This document shows, piece after piece, positions 1-7,185 of a stretch of 15,037 bases of DNA. The notes below the pieces were generated by a model. The model saw nothing but the letters and a program-made list of their open reading frames with translations, was not told the DNA's origin and searched no databases. A program made the translations under genes and the position numbers. Position 1 is the stretch's first letter. Every line of letters begins with the position of its first letter. This DNA comes from Gemmatimonadota bacterium (GTDB lineage Bacteria > Latescibacterota > UBA2968 > UBA8231), in NCBI GenBank assembly GCA_028875335.1, contig JAPPEF010000241.1, forward strand, positions 1 to 15,037, written 5' to 3'.

Positions 1-120
1 CCCTAAAAATCGAGCAATCGCTCCAATTAGAGGCTGCTTAACCCGAACTCACGTTAATATTGGTAGTTGATGTTTTTTTGTTTTTTCTTTTTGTTTACAT
101 AAAAATTTTTATAAGACTTT
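1..120. other. AT-rich intergenic region at left edge
   Basis: This stretch lies past the stop codon of the leftmost minus-strand gene and holds no convincing gene. Bases 72-120 are very AT-rich, with T-runs on the plus strand and a perfect 14-base AT palindrome at 99-112. Read on the minus strand, a small GAGC/GCTC hairpin near bases 12-23 is followed by GATTTTT, so it could be a weak terminator for the prs-to-hprK operon. The 4-bp stem makes this uncertain. The composition is clearly unlike the roughly 55% GC genes beside it. Confidence 0.4.
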
Positions 121-921
121 TTATTTTACTTGCTTGTGATTTAAAACCATATCTTGCCTCGCCGACATGCGCATCCATTCCAAGAGACGATAGCTTTCAG
201 CGACCTGTGCCAAATCCAACAGCGGTTGGGCTCGTCCTTGGATACAGGCGACAAAATTGCGATAATACGCCGCCAGATCGTCCGCTTCCCACGCCCAAGG
301 CCAAGACGTATCGACCATTTCGTCCTGTGCATACGAGCGGACTCGCAAAGCCGGAGCCACAGCCGGAAAGTCCATGAATGAAACTGAGCCTTCGACTCCG
401 TTGCACATCCTTAGTAGCGCAACCGACACGTCCTCCATGCGCCCAGGGTGAAAGAAGTTGCGCATCCTGCTGTACAGCATATCTACCCGTCCCCAAGTGC
501 TCAGCAACAGGTCGCATATGTCCAAGGCCGCCTGGTTGTAGATCATATCGCGGTCGATGGGATCGAATAGAGCCGAATCAAAAGAAAGCTCTAGAGAGTA
601 ATGCGCTACCCCTGGCTGAGCAGTCAGAGCTGTGCAAAAGTGCGTATGCCTCCCCAGTGAAAGCACGCACACATTGGGATGGCTGTTTGCAAACGGCTCC
701 TGGACGGGATGAGAGGCCATGACGTGAAGACCGGCTGCCACAGCCGCTCCTATCCAATGCGATTTGTCTTCCACGTGCAATATCACCAGGCCGTCTATTT
801 TTTGTTCCAAGACCGCAGCGCAATCAGATTGGTGCACGAACTGAATATCGCCGCAGCTTTGCAAGGCATCCTGATGCACGGCTACCTCGAGGGCATGGCC
901 TGCCACGCCAAGCGTCATCAT
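121..921 (-). CDS. Gfo/Idh/MocA-like protein, shortened and lacking catalytic residues
   Basis: This 266-residue protein resembles NAD(P)-dependent sugar or inositol oxidoreductases of the Gfo/Idh/MocA family, which are usually about 330-380 residues. The N-terminal Rossmann part is compressed: the usual GxGxxG is reduced to GVAGHA (residues 5-10), and the segment that normally reads EKP is ASHPVQ (69-74). The second half looks more normal, with an IDxL-like helix (DICDLLL, 134-140), an edvsvaLlrmcnG strand (163-175) and a C-terminal helix resembling the family's ending. The conserved His of the DxGxHxID motif is absent (NQAALDI, 129-135). The start overlaps the hprK stop as ATGA, so the two are probably co-translated; the next codon is also ATG. 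It may bind a nucleotide or sugar without catalysis, or be a decaying paralogue. Family placement is moderately sure, function unknown. Confidence 0.6.
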   Translation of the reverse strand: MMTLGVAGHALEVAVHQDALQSCGDIQFVHQSDCAAVLEQKIDGLVILHVEDKSHWIGAAVAAGLHVMASHPVQEPFANSHPNVCVLSLGRHTHFCTALTAQPGVAHYSLELSFDSALFDPIDRDMIYNQAALDICDLLLSTWGRVDMLYSRMRNFFHPGRMEDVSVALLRMCNGVEGSVSFMDFPAVAPALRVRSYAQDEMVDTSWPWAWEADDLAAYYRNFVACIQGRAQPLLDLAQVAESYRLLEWMRMSARQDMVLNHKQVK

Positions 922-1859
922 GGTTTTTTGCCCATCTTAATTCGCTCCTGGAGCCGCTGGCTAAATGTCCGTGCCGCGTAATCCCCGTCCAAGCGCAAGA
1001 GATAATCTATCGCTATAGCCTCGGCGAGTACCGTGATATTTTTACCAGGAAATAGCGGTATGAAAACCTCGGGCACCTCGACACCGAGGATTACCACTTT
1101 ATTATCTTCGAGGCCAAGGCGTTCGTAGGCATATTTTTCGTCCCAATCGACGAGGTTGACCAATACCTCCACCCGCTTTTGCCGCCGAGTCCTCCACGCG
1201 CCAAACATCTTTTTTACGTCTAGGATGCCAATGCCGCGAATTTCGATGTGATCCTGGAGCATCTCCGAGCTACACCCCACCAAAATGCCTTGAGGCTTGC
1301 GGTTAATGATGACCACATCGTCGGCCACCAACCGATGCCCGCGCTCGACCAAATCCAAGGCGACTTCGCTTTTGCCAATACCACTGCGGCCGCGAAAAAG
1401 CAACCCTACTCCAGAGACATCGACCAACGTACCATGCATGGACACTTGGGGCGAGAACACCTCGTCGAGGTAAAAGCGGATGAGATGAGTAAACTCGGCC
1501 GTGTTGAATCCAGACTTCAGCAGTGGGACCGCGCACTCATCGGCTAGCTCCCGCAACTCGGAGGACACGCGTCCCCTACCGGTCAAGACCACGCATGGAA
1601 TATCGAATTGATATATGATTTTGAGGGCCTGCCGCCGTCGGTCTGGGGGTAAGCTACGCAGATACTCCGCTTCGGTATTACCCAAGAGCTGTACTTGATC
1701 CAAGGTAAACAGCTCGACGAAGCCCGTCAGAGCTAGGCCAGGACGATGGATGTCGCTGTTGTTGATGGTCCGCTGTACCCCTTCGGCACCGGCGATGAGC
1801 TTCAGCCGTAGTTGCTGCCCGTAGGTAGCTAGCAGATCCTTGATAGTCAGTTCATTCAT
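918..1859 (-). CDS. hprK: HPr kinase/phosphorylase
   Basis: Bifunctional enzyme that phosphorylates or dephosphorylates the regulatory serine of HPr (or Crh) in the cytoplasm according to energy and carbon state. The hallmarks are present, numbered from the upstream in-frame GTG at 1865: MHGTLVDV with the conserved His (about 144), the P-loop GRSGIGKSE (159-167), the acidic ADDVV (181-185) and the family signature EIRGIGILDV (208-217). The N-terminal DRTGG-like regulatory domain is complete, and the roughly 313-residue length is normal. I chose the ATG at 1859 (protein begins MNELTIKDLL, typical of the family). It overlaps the rsgA stop by 8 bases and its 3' end overlaps the next gene. No HPr or PTS gene is visible here, so its partner must be encoded elsewhere. 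Identification is very secure. Confidence 0.96.
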   Translation of the reverse strand: MNELTIKDLLATYGQQLRLKLIAGAEGVQRTINNSDIHRPGLALTGFVELFTLDQVQLLGNTEAEYLRSLPPDRRRQALKIIYQFDIPCVVLTGRGRVSSELRELADECAVPLLKSGFNTAEFTHLIRFYLDEVFSPQVSMHGTLVDVSGVGLLFRGRSGIGKSEVALDLVERGHRLVADDVVIINRKPQGILVGCSSEMLQDHIEIRGIGILDVKKMFGAWRTRRQKRVEVLVNLVDWDEKYAYERLGLEDNKVVILGVEVPEVFIPLFPGKNITVLAEAIAIDYLLRLDGDYAARTFSQRLQERIKMGKKP

Positions 1860-2757
1860 CCCCACTCAAGCTCGCAAAAATACGCCGATATCCTTCGTAG
1901 CGCGCCGACGCTATGCGACCGGTCGCTACGGCTGCGCGAACCGCACAGCCGGGTTCGTGTAAGTGGCTGCAATCGCCGAATTGGCATTGGCCACGCAAAG
2001 GTTCTAGCTCGGGATAATACGTCGCTAGCTCAGCGGGTTTTACCCCCCATAAGCGGAGTTTTTTAACTCCTGGCGTATCGACCACATAGCCGCCCTCTTG
2101 CAATTTGAATAGATGCACGGTCGTGGTCGTGTGCCGGCCCCGGTCGTGGTGCTTCATTATTTCCTTTGTCTTTAGTCCCAACCTTGGTTCGATACCGTTG
2201 AGCAAGGTCGATTTGCCGACCCCAGATTGGCCGACCACGGCCGTGCTGCGATTGATCAGGGCTTTTTTGAACACTCCCATGCCGTCGCCTCGCAGGGCAC
2301 TAGTGCGATAAATTGGATAACCGAGGGCCTCATAGGGCGCAGTTAGGGTGTCCACGGCTTCTTCGGAGGCTAAATCGACCTTGTTGATACATACCACCGG
2401 TTGGAGATTCCCCTTTATCGCCATGACAATCGTTCGGTCAATAAAGCCGCGACGGGGCTTGGGTTGGCAAGCGGCCACGACGACGACCAATTGCTCCATA
2501 TTGACAAAGAGAATTTGCTCAAACGGACGTGCTCCACTGGCCCCACGCGAAAATTTAGAGGATCGGGGATGTACCGTTTCGATGACTCCAGTCCGTTCCG
2601 CCGTAGGTACGACATCAACCCAATCGCCAGCAACGACCGGGGAACTAGTCTTGCGACACCCAGCCTTGAGACGACCCCGAATCTCGCATTGCCAGTGGCT
2701 TTGCTCGACCTCGACGAGGCACTGTAGCCCAGAGACTCTTATGATGCGGCCCTGCAT
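1852..2757 (-). CDS. rsgA: Ribosome small subunit biogenesis GTPase RsgA
   Basis: Circularly permuted GTPase that checks late maturation of the 30S subunit. In order it has an N-terminal OB fold (about residues 1-70), the G4 motif NKVD (about 125-128), the G1 P-loop GQSGVGKS (176-183), the basic RGRHTTTT switch region, the G3 motif DTPGV (227-231) and a C-terminal zinc site with Cys and His in CQFGDCSHLHEPGC. This permuted G4-G1-G3 order is diagnostic. A GTG at 2772 directly follows the phosphoesterase stop and would add five residues. I prefer the ATG at 2757 because MQGRIIRVSG matches the usual N-terminus and is preceded by a GGGGCGG purine tract. It overlaps hprK by 8 bases. Confidence 0.95.
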   Translation of the reverse strand: MQGRIIRVSGLQCLVEVEQSHWQCEIRGRLKAGCRKTSSPVVAGDWVDVVPTAERTGVIETVHPRSSKFSRGASGARPFEQILFVNMEQLVVVVAACQPKPRRGFIDRTIVMAIKGNLQPVVCINKVDLASEEAVDTLTAPYEALGYPIYRTSALRGDGMGVFKKALINRSTAVVGQSGVGKSTLLNGIEPRLGLKTKEIMKHHDRGRHTTTTVHLFKLQEGGYVVDTPGVKKLRLWGVKPAELATYYPELEPLRGQCQFGDCSHLHEPGCAVRAAVATGRIASARYEGYRRIFASLSGDE

Positions 2758-2772
2758 GAGTGCCCGCCCCAC

Positions 2773-3495
2773 CTACTCCCCTTTGGCGAGACGTTCGGCT
2801 AAATAGTTGGGGTAGCCGAGATTTTCGATTTTTTGCTGGGTCAGCTTAAACGGGTATTCGACGCGTTGGAGTTCGACCCATTGTTCGTCGGTATCCCACA
2901 GGGTGTACGCCGACCGCCAGTCTCCGTCGCGTGGTTGGCCGACACTGCCGACAGAGACCAAATACTGGTGCTCTCCTATGGCGGCCCTAGCCGAAGTCAG
3001 CGGCACGGGCTTATCGCGCATCTTGCAGTAGATGCGCGATTCGTGTGTGTGGCCGACAAAAGCCAATGGCCACTTGAGATGGCTCATGCACCAAGCGACG
3101 CGATCGTACATGAGGAGAGGTTCCCACTCTTCGGGCTTGAGGGGATTGGCATGGGACAGGGCCGCATCGCGTTCCACGCGTCGCAAGACCCCCTGCTGTA
3201 GAAAGTCCCGTTCTTCCTCTCCCAGCAACTCGTGTGCTTGGTACAATGAAGGACGGGCCAACAGGTTAAAAGACTGGATGCGCGCCGGCTCCAGCACGGC
3301 TTGGTCGTGATTGCCCAGTACGATCTGCGCTTCTACCTCCTTGAGCCGATAGATACAGCCCAAGGGATCGGGCCCGTATCCCACAATGTCCCCTAGGCAG
3401 AGGATGCGCTCGGCACCAGCGTTAGTCGCGGCGATCAACACGGCCTCTAGTGCTTCGAGATTGGCGTGGATATCGGCGAGTACTGCGATCTTCAA
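2773..3495 (-). CDS. Metallophosphoesterase (calcineurin-like, YfcE/MJ0936-type)
   Basis: Cytoplasmic metal-dependent phosphoesterase of 240 residues, a normal length. Metal-binding motifs are all visible: DIH with D8 and H10, GDIVGYGPDP with D36, GNHD (61-64), SHA with H115, and GHTH (148-151). The GDxVGYGPxP form is typical of the DNA/RNA-phosphodiesterase-like prokaryotic subgroup, whose substrates are often unknown. The stop is followed directly by the rsgA start region, and 12 bases separate the start from the upstream prs paralogue. A nucleotide or cyclic nucleotide substrate would suit the purine and PRPP neighbours, but that is inference only. Confidence 0.88.
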   Translation of the reverse strand: MKIAVLADIHANLEALEAVLIAATNAGAERILCLGDIVGYGPDPLGCIYRLKEVEAQIVLGNHDQAVLEPARIQSFNLLARPSLYQAHELLGEEERDFLQQGVLRRVERDAALSHANPLKPEEWEPLLMYDRVAWCMSHLKWPLAFVGHTHESRIYCKMRDKPVPLTSARAAIGEHQYLVSVGSVGQPRDGDWRSAYTLWDTDEQWVELQRVEYPFKLTQQKIENLGYPNYLAERLAKGE

Positions 3496-3507
3496 AACGG
3501 CTTCGCC

Positions 3508-4431
3508 TCAGTTGAATAGCGCACTAATAGACGTTTCTTCGTGGATAGCGCGGATAGCACGGGCAAAGAGAGGGGCCACGGAACACACCTGCATCATGGG
3601 AGTACGAGCGTCCGCTGGCAAAGGAATCGTATCGGTAATGGCGAGAGCCTGCAGGCGGGAGTGATCCAACCGCGCTAGCGTTTCCTTGGTGAGGGTGCCG
3701 TGAACGCAACCTGCGTAGATTTTGCGTCCTCCGCGCTCTTTGACCGCAGCAGCCCCCTTGAGGATGGAAGTGCCGGTAATGATCGCGTCGTCGAAGAATA
3801 CAACATCTCGGCCGGCTACGTCGCCAATGACCCTGTTGTCCCCTGCGCCCTGATCAACGACTACAAGGGGCAACCCCAACCGCTGGGCATAGGTCTCGGT
3901 GACCTTGGCGCGACTGATGTCCGGAGCGGCGGCGACTAAGTTGTCTCGGTCGAGGTCAGCGTAATAGGCACATATCGCCGGGACGCCGCTCAGTTGATCA
4001 ACTGGGATCCGACTAAAGCCCATAGTCTGAGGGCTATGTAAGGTCATGGTGAGAATGCGGTCCGCCCCCGCTTCGGCGATTAGATCTGCCACCAGGCGAC
4101 CCGCCACGGAAATCCTTGGTTCGTCCTTGCTGTCGGCCAGAGCATACGGATAGTAAGGCAGAACGGCGGTGATGCGGCCGGCCGAGGCGTATTTTAGGGC
4201 GTCGAGGGCTATGAGCAGCTCCATCAAGTAGTCGCTGACGGGAGGACACGAGGTTTGAATAAAGAACACATCGTGGCCCCGCACATTTTCGCAGATCTTT
4301 ACCTTTATATTTTCGTTGCTAAAGTCGATAAATTCGATGTGCCCCGGCTCAATGGCCAGCGACTGGTAAATGCCTGCTGCCAGTGCGGGGTTGCTTCGCC
4401 CAGCGAAAACTTTGAGATCTGTACTGCCCAT
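3508..4431 (-). CDS. PRPP synthase paralogue, probably non-catalytic
   Basis: A 307-residue member of the ribose-phosphate pyrophosphokinase family (PRPP from ribose 5-phosphate and ATP). The fold signatures remain: RITAVLPYYPY (86-96), KDEPRISV, TLHSPQ with H132, RIPVDQL (141-147) and a PRPP-binding loop FDDAIITGTS (213-222). Several active-site elements are missing. The flexible catalytic loop that normally carries KRR is replaced by VDQGAGDNR (192-200), and the ATP-contacting YxRxDRK stretch reads YALADSK. The neighbouring homologue (5850-6800) keeps KRR, so this copy may be a regulatory subunit comparable in idea to eukaryotic PRPP synthase-associated proteins. I chose ATG at 4431 over an upstream TTG because a GGGGGCG tract precedes it. 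It sits 8 bases after the TPR gene. Confidence 0.82.
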   Translation of the reverse strand: MGSTDLKVFAGRSNPALAAGIYQSLAIEPGHIEFIDFSNENIKVKICENVRGHDVFFIQTSCPPVSDYLMELLIALDALKYASAGRITAVLPYYPYALADSKDEPRISVAGRLVADLIAEAGADRILTMTLHSPQTMGFSRIPVDQLSGVPAICAYYADLDRDNLVAAAPDISRAKVTETYAQRLGLPLVVVDQGAGDNRVIGDVAGRDVVFFDDAIITGTSILKGAAAVKERGGRKIYAGCVHGTLTKETLARLDHSRLQALAITDTIPLPADARTPMMQVCSVAPLFARAIRAIHEETSISALFN

Positions 4432-4442
4432 CAATCGCCCCC

Positions 4443-5111
4443 TTAGAACATGGCTAGTGCAGCGCGGGCTTGAGCGGCAATCGGGTACTGGGCGAATGTG
4501 CGACTGACTTGTTTGAGTAGGGTCTGTTGCTTGTCGCTTTCGCCGGCCAACCCATATATGCGGGCGGCTTCCATCCGCGCCATGGCCTCGCGGATGGAAG
4601 CCGCCTGCTGGGCCGCATACGTTTCGTAGTGCTGGGCCGCGGCTAGGAGCTGCCCTTCAGCTTCGAGACAGGCACCGAGACCACTCTGGGCCGCGTGGAC
4701 CAACACATCTACAGGCTCATAGTTGTCCAAGTAGCTCTGGTAGTAACCTCGAGCCTCGGCATAGCGGCCCTGTGCATAGTGGAGATTAGCCAACAGTACG
4801 ATCCCTTGGGCTGCAGCTGTGGTCCCGGCATAGGAGGATACCAGTTCCTCGGCATAGCGGATCGCCTCGGTTGGCTCGCCGCCCTGCTCGACCATCAGCA
4901 CATCGCCGAGTAGCGCGGCAGCTTTGAGTCTATCGGCCTCCTTGGACTCGATGAAATAATTGATGGCCATAATGACCGCGATCACAGCGACGGTCCCACC
5001 GCCAAAGAGGCGAGCGCGCTCTTTGACGTACTCAACTGCCTCCATGATCCATTCGACGAACTCATCTTCGCGGAGTTCGCTCTTGCTCAGTCTACGGCGT
5101 TCACTGGACAT
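4443..5111 (-). CDS. Membrane-anchored TPR protein (YfgM-like)
   Basis: A 222-residue protein with a charged cytoplasmic N-terminus (1-35), a single transmembrane segment at about 37-53 (VAVIAVIMAINYF) and a long helical TPR-type remainder (about 60-222) with repeats rich in Ala, Tyr and Gly, such as LLANLHYAQGRYAEARGYY. This layout (short tail, one TM helix, TPR domain) matches the TPR_21/YfgM type, which in E. coli is periplasmic and contacts the Sec translocon and chaperones. No cleavable signal peptide is visible, so it should stay membrane-bound. It lies between apt and the degenerate prs copy; why is not apparent. A GGAG purine tract lies 13 bases upstream of the ATG. Confidence 0.75.
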   Translation of the reverse strand: MSSERRRLSKSELREDEFVEWIMEAVEYVKERARLFGGGTVAVIAVIMAINYFIESKEADRLKAAALLGDVLMVEQGGEPTEAIRYAEELVSSYAGTTAAAQGIVLLANLHYAQGRYAEARGYYQSYLDNYEPVDVLVHAAQSGLGACLEAEGQLLAAAQHYETYAAQQAASIREAMARMEAARIYGLAGESDKQQTLLKQVSRTFAQYPIAAQARAALAMF

Positions 5112-5147
5112 GAAAGTATGACTTCTCCATGGTTTTAGGTTCAGGTT

Positions 5148-5660
5148 TTAATAGACGATAGCACTTGCCAATTTGTACCCGTGCAAGAGGCAGCGGCCCG
5201 ACAAAAAGCTCAACTCGGCCAAAACGCTGATGCCCACCACAACCGCTCCCAACTCTTCAAGCGTTTGACACGTCGCCACCAAGGTTCCGCCGGTGGCCAA
5301 AATGTCATCCACGACCAAGACCTTCTGCCCCGGCGCGATGGCATCTGTATGGATTTCCAGAGAGGTCTCTCCGTATTCGAGTGCGTATTCGCGGCGCAGC
5401 GTGGCCGCCGGTAACTTACCCGGTTTGCGCACTGGAACAAAACCGCATCCCAACTCGAGGGCCATGGGTGTCGCAAAGACAAAGCCGCGGGCTTCTATGC
5501 CGACGACGACGTCTACTTCGGAGTCCGCAAAGGGTTCGAGCATAATTTGGACCGCAGCGGATAAACCAGCGGGGTCCTTGAGCAGCGGCGTGATGTCTTT
5601 GTACAAAATGCCGTCTTGTGGGAAATTGGGGACTTCGCGGATGAGTTCTTTTATATTCAT
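5148..5660 (-). CDS. apt: Adenine phosphoribosyltransferase
   Basis: Purine salvage enzyme that converts adenine and PRPP to AMP and pyrophosphate in the cytoplasm. At 170 residues it is a normal length. The N-terminus IREVPNFPQDGILYKDITP is the family signature, GIEARGF (54-60) is present, and the PRPP-binding motif VVDDILATGGT spans 116-126. Its substrate PRPP is the product of the prs gene two genes upstream, so the operon order is metabolically sensible. The start has no obvious Shine-Dalgarno sequence. Instead a perfect TATAAT (minus strand, 5668-5673) ends 8 bases before the ATG, so a near-leaderless internal transcript is possible although no good -35 box is present. Confidence 0.96.
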   Translation of the reverse strand: MNIKELIREVPNFPQDGILYKDITPLLKDPAGLSAAVQIMLEPFADSEVDVVVGIEARGFVFATPMALELGCGFVPVRKPGKLPAATLRREYALEYGETSLEIHTDAIAPGQKVLVVDDILATGGTLVATCQTLEELGAVVVGISVLAELSFLSGRCLLHGYKLASAIVY

Positions 5661-5684
5661 TTTACATATTATACGTTATAGGAC

Positions 5685-5846
5685 TTAAAACAGGGCGTAA
5701 ATAAACGGGGCTACTGCTGATCCTTGGGTTGTGACAATTAACAGCCCTAACAGAATCAAAGTGGCAAATATCGGCCCCAACCACCACTTTTTGCGCACCT
5801 TCATAAAATCCCATAACTCAGAGAAAATACTCAGTTTACTTGGCAT
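5685..5846 (-). CDS. Small DUF5989-like membrane protein (53 aa)
   Basis: Tiny gene encoding 53 residues. The protein begins MPSKLSIFSELWDFMKVRKK, continues with WW and one transmembrane helix (about 23-39), and ends QGSAVAPFIYALF. The pattern LSxxxELWxFxKVRKKWW, hydrophobic helix, QGSAxAPFIY is what I recall for DUF5989, a family of about 50-residue proteins that includes SxtK-like products and is often found beside SxtJ-like genes. It starts 3 bases after the stop of the upstream prs homologue, with a GGGAGGG purine tract overlapping that gene's end as ribosome-binding site, and ends 24 bases before apt. The biochemical function is unknown. The basic KVRKKWW patch before the helix predicts the N-terminus on the cytoplasmic side. 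Confidence 0.82.
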   Translation of the reverse strand: MPSKLSIFSELWDFMKVRKKWWLGPIFATLILLGLLIVTTQGSAVAPFIYALF

Positions 5847-5849
5847 AAC

Positions 5850-6800
5850 CTAGCCCTCCCACTCAATCAGGCGGCTCACGGATTCGCCGTGGTGAATGGC
5901 TTTGATCGCATCCCCCAACAACCGAGCGACGCTTAGTACGGCGATTTTGCTCCTCGGCTTGCCCGCGGGCAATGGGATGGTATTCGTGGTGGCGAATACT
6001 TCCACTGAGGAGGCTTCAATCCTCTCTAGGGCTTGCCCGGAAAAAACGCCATGCGTACAACCGGCCAGTATTCGACGTGCGCCCCTTTCTTTAAGGACCC
6101 GTATTGACTCCATCATGGACCCTCCCGTCAGCACCTCCTCGTCGAAGAGCAAGGCGTCGCGGCCATCGACCTCGCCGATCATATTTTTGATTTCGACTTT
6201 TTCGTCGTCTGCGTAGCGGCGTTTGTCCATAATGGCCAGCGGCAAGCCGAGCCGATGCGCATATGCGCTGGCTTCATCGGCACTCCCCACGTCGGGCGAC
6301 ACCACCACGGCGTTGCTGATGTCTTTCATGCGCATAAAATTGCACAGCAGGCTCGTCGCCCACAATTGGTCAACTGGAATGCGCGAGAACGCCACGATTT
6401 GCGGGCTGTGCAAAGTGATGGTCAAGATTCGGTCGGCCCCGGCTGTTTGGAGCAGGTCGGCGACGAGACGAGCGGTAATAGAAATGCGGGGTTCGTCCTT
6501 TTTGTCGGCGCGCACATAAGGATAATAGGGCAATACGGCCGTAATCCGACGCGCCGAAGCATACTTGAGCGCGTCAATCAGCAACAAAAGCTCAACAAAG
6601 TGATGATTGACCGGGGAGGCTGACGTCTGGATGACAAAGACGTCATCTTCGCGCACGTTCTCCTCGACTTTAACCTTTATATTGTCGTTGGGTTCGCGGA
6701 TGATCTGACGGCGAGCGGGCACGATGGCCAAGTAATCACATATTTCTTGGGCCAGTGCTGGATTGCTCGAACCCGACAATATTTTTAGGTAATTTTTCAT
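5850..6800 (-). CDS. prs: Ribose-phosphate pyrophosphokinase (PRPP synthase) homologue
   Basis: First gene of the left operon, 316 residues, a normal length. It would make PRPP for nucleotide, His and Trp synthesis. Visible motifs are RITAVLPYYPYVRADKKDEPR (key Arg 98), TLHSPQ with H131, VVVSPDVG (165-172), the catalytic-loop MDKRR (191-195) and C-terminal ESVSRLIE. Compared with the Bacillus/E. coli form, the PRPP loop is unusual: FDEEVLTGGS (219-228) instead of VDDxxDTAGT, and DLHxxQ is TLHSPQ. It therefore belongs to a divergent subfamily, shared with the paralogue at 3508-4431, but unlike that paralogue it retains KRR and the ATP-site Arg. It is probably the active copy. Apt, which uses PRPP, lies two genes downstream. 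Confidence 0.88.
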   Translation of the reverse strand: MKNYLKILSGSSNPALAQEICDYLAIVPARRQIIREPNDNIKVKVEENVREDDVFVIQTSASPVNHHFVELLLLIDALKYASARRITAVLPYYPYVRADKKDEPRISITARLVADLLQTAGADRILTITLHSPQIVAFSRIPVDQLWATSLLCNFMRMKDISNAVVVSPDVGSADEASAYAHRLGLPLAIMDKRRYADDEKVEIKNMIGEVDGRDALLFDEEVLTGGSMMESIRVLKERGARRILAGCTHGVFSGQALERIEASSVEVFATTNTIPLPAGKPRSKIAVLSVARLLGDAIKAIHHGESVSRLIEWEG

Positions 6801-6812
6801 GTTCTAATCCCG

Positions 6813-6821
6813 ATTGTAACA
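6813..6821 (-). promoter_or_regulatory. Candidate extended -10 promoter for the prs operon
   Basis: On the minus strand TGT-TACAAT gives an extended -10 element (TGn plus a 5/6 match to TATAAT). No clear -35 box lies 16-18 bases upstream. Predicted initiation near 6805-6806 would leave only about 5-6 bases before the prs ATG at 6800, so the mRNA would be nearly leaderless. It shares the intergenic space with the divergent antitoxin promoter. Confidence 0.4.
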
Positions 6822-6857
6822 TTAAAGACCGACCCAAACTAAGGCAAGTGGGCCGCC

Positions 6858-6886
6858 TTGACAGCCTGTGGGTGCAAAACTAACTT
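6858..6886 (+). promoter_or_regulatory. Sigma70-type promoter for the toxin-antitoxin pair
   Basis: A perfect TTGACA (-35, 6858-6863), a 17-base spacer and TAACTT (-10, 6881-6886) precede the antitoxin gene. Transcription should start near 6893 and give a leader of about 35 bases. The spacer and start region are covered by the inverted repeat at 6868-6903, as expected for an autorepressed TA operon. Confidence 0.7.
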
Positions 6887-6903
6887 GGCCGTTTTACACC
6901 CAC
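6868..6903. promoter_or_regulatory. Inverted-repeat operator for the RHH antitoxin
   Basis: Two 13-base arms, GTGGGTGCAAAAC (6868-6880) and GTTTTACACCCAC (6891-6903), are inverted copies with a single mismatch, separated by 10 bases that contain the -10 box. Ribbon-helix-helix antitoxins bind such repeats and repress their own promoter. The left arm fills the -35/-10 spacer, so bound protein would block RNA polymerase. The regulatory role is inferred from position and symmetry. Confidence 0.65.
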
Positions 6904-6927
6904 TTACCAGACGAAAGAAAGGGGCTT

Positions 6928-7185
6928 ATGGCGCGCGTAAACATCATGTTGCCGGACGATCTGCTCGAACGCATCGATCAAGTTGCGCAGCAAGAGGGCG
7001 TAAGCCGCAGCAAACTCCTGCGGTTGGCCTTTATGGCGTACTGCCAACAAAGGGAGGCAACATACGAGTACCAGCGGAAGCAGGCGGCTATTGAACACGG
7101 AATGACGCTCCAAGACAGCCTGCGCAAAAAGGCCCTACCTTGGGATCCGCTCCAGCTTCTGCGCGCGGAACGGCAAGAGCAGTGA
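6928..7185 (+). CDS. Ribbon-helix-helix antitoxin (VapB/CopG-like)
   Basis: An 85-residue protein. Residues 2-40 form a ribbon-helix-helix DNA-binding domain: strand ARVNIMLP, helix DDLLERIDQVAQQEG, turn VSRSK, helix LLRLAFMAYCQ. The basic and acidic C-terminal half (41-85) would wrap the partner toxin. The ATG at 6928 is chosen because AAAGGGG lies just upstream and the RHH strand begins immediately after; the longer frame from 6868 would run through the operator. The last bases (GTGA) overlap the PIN toxin start. It should neutralise the toxin and repress the promoter through the inverted repeat. It points opposite to all flanking genes, suggesting independent insertion. Confidence 0.85.
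   Translation: MARVNIMLPDDLLERIDQVAQQEGVSRSKLLRLAFMAYCQQREATYEYQRKQAAIEHGMTLQDSLRKKALPWDPLQLLRAERQEQ

Noticed and set aside
99..112. AT palindrome as operator or origin element
   Set aside because: ATAAAAATTTTTAT arises easily in this T/A-run DNA; no repeats or DnaA-like boxes accompany it.
60..377. Plus-strand frame of 105 codons at the left edge
   Set aside because: It begins in low-complexity AT-rich DNA, then runs antisense to the well-supported Gfo/Idh-like gene, and its protein has no recognisable pattern.
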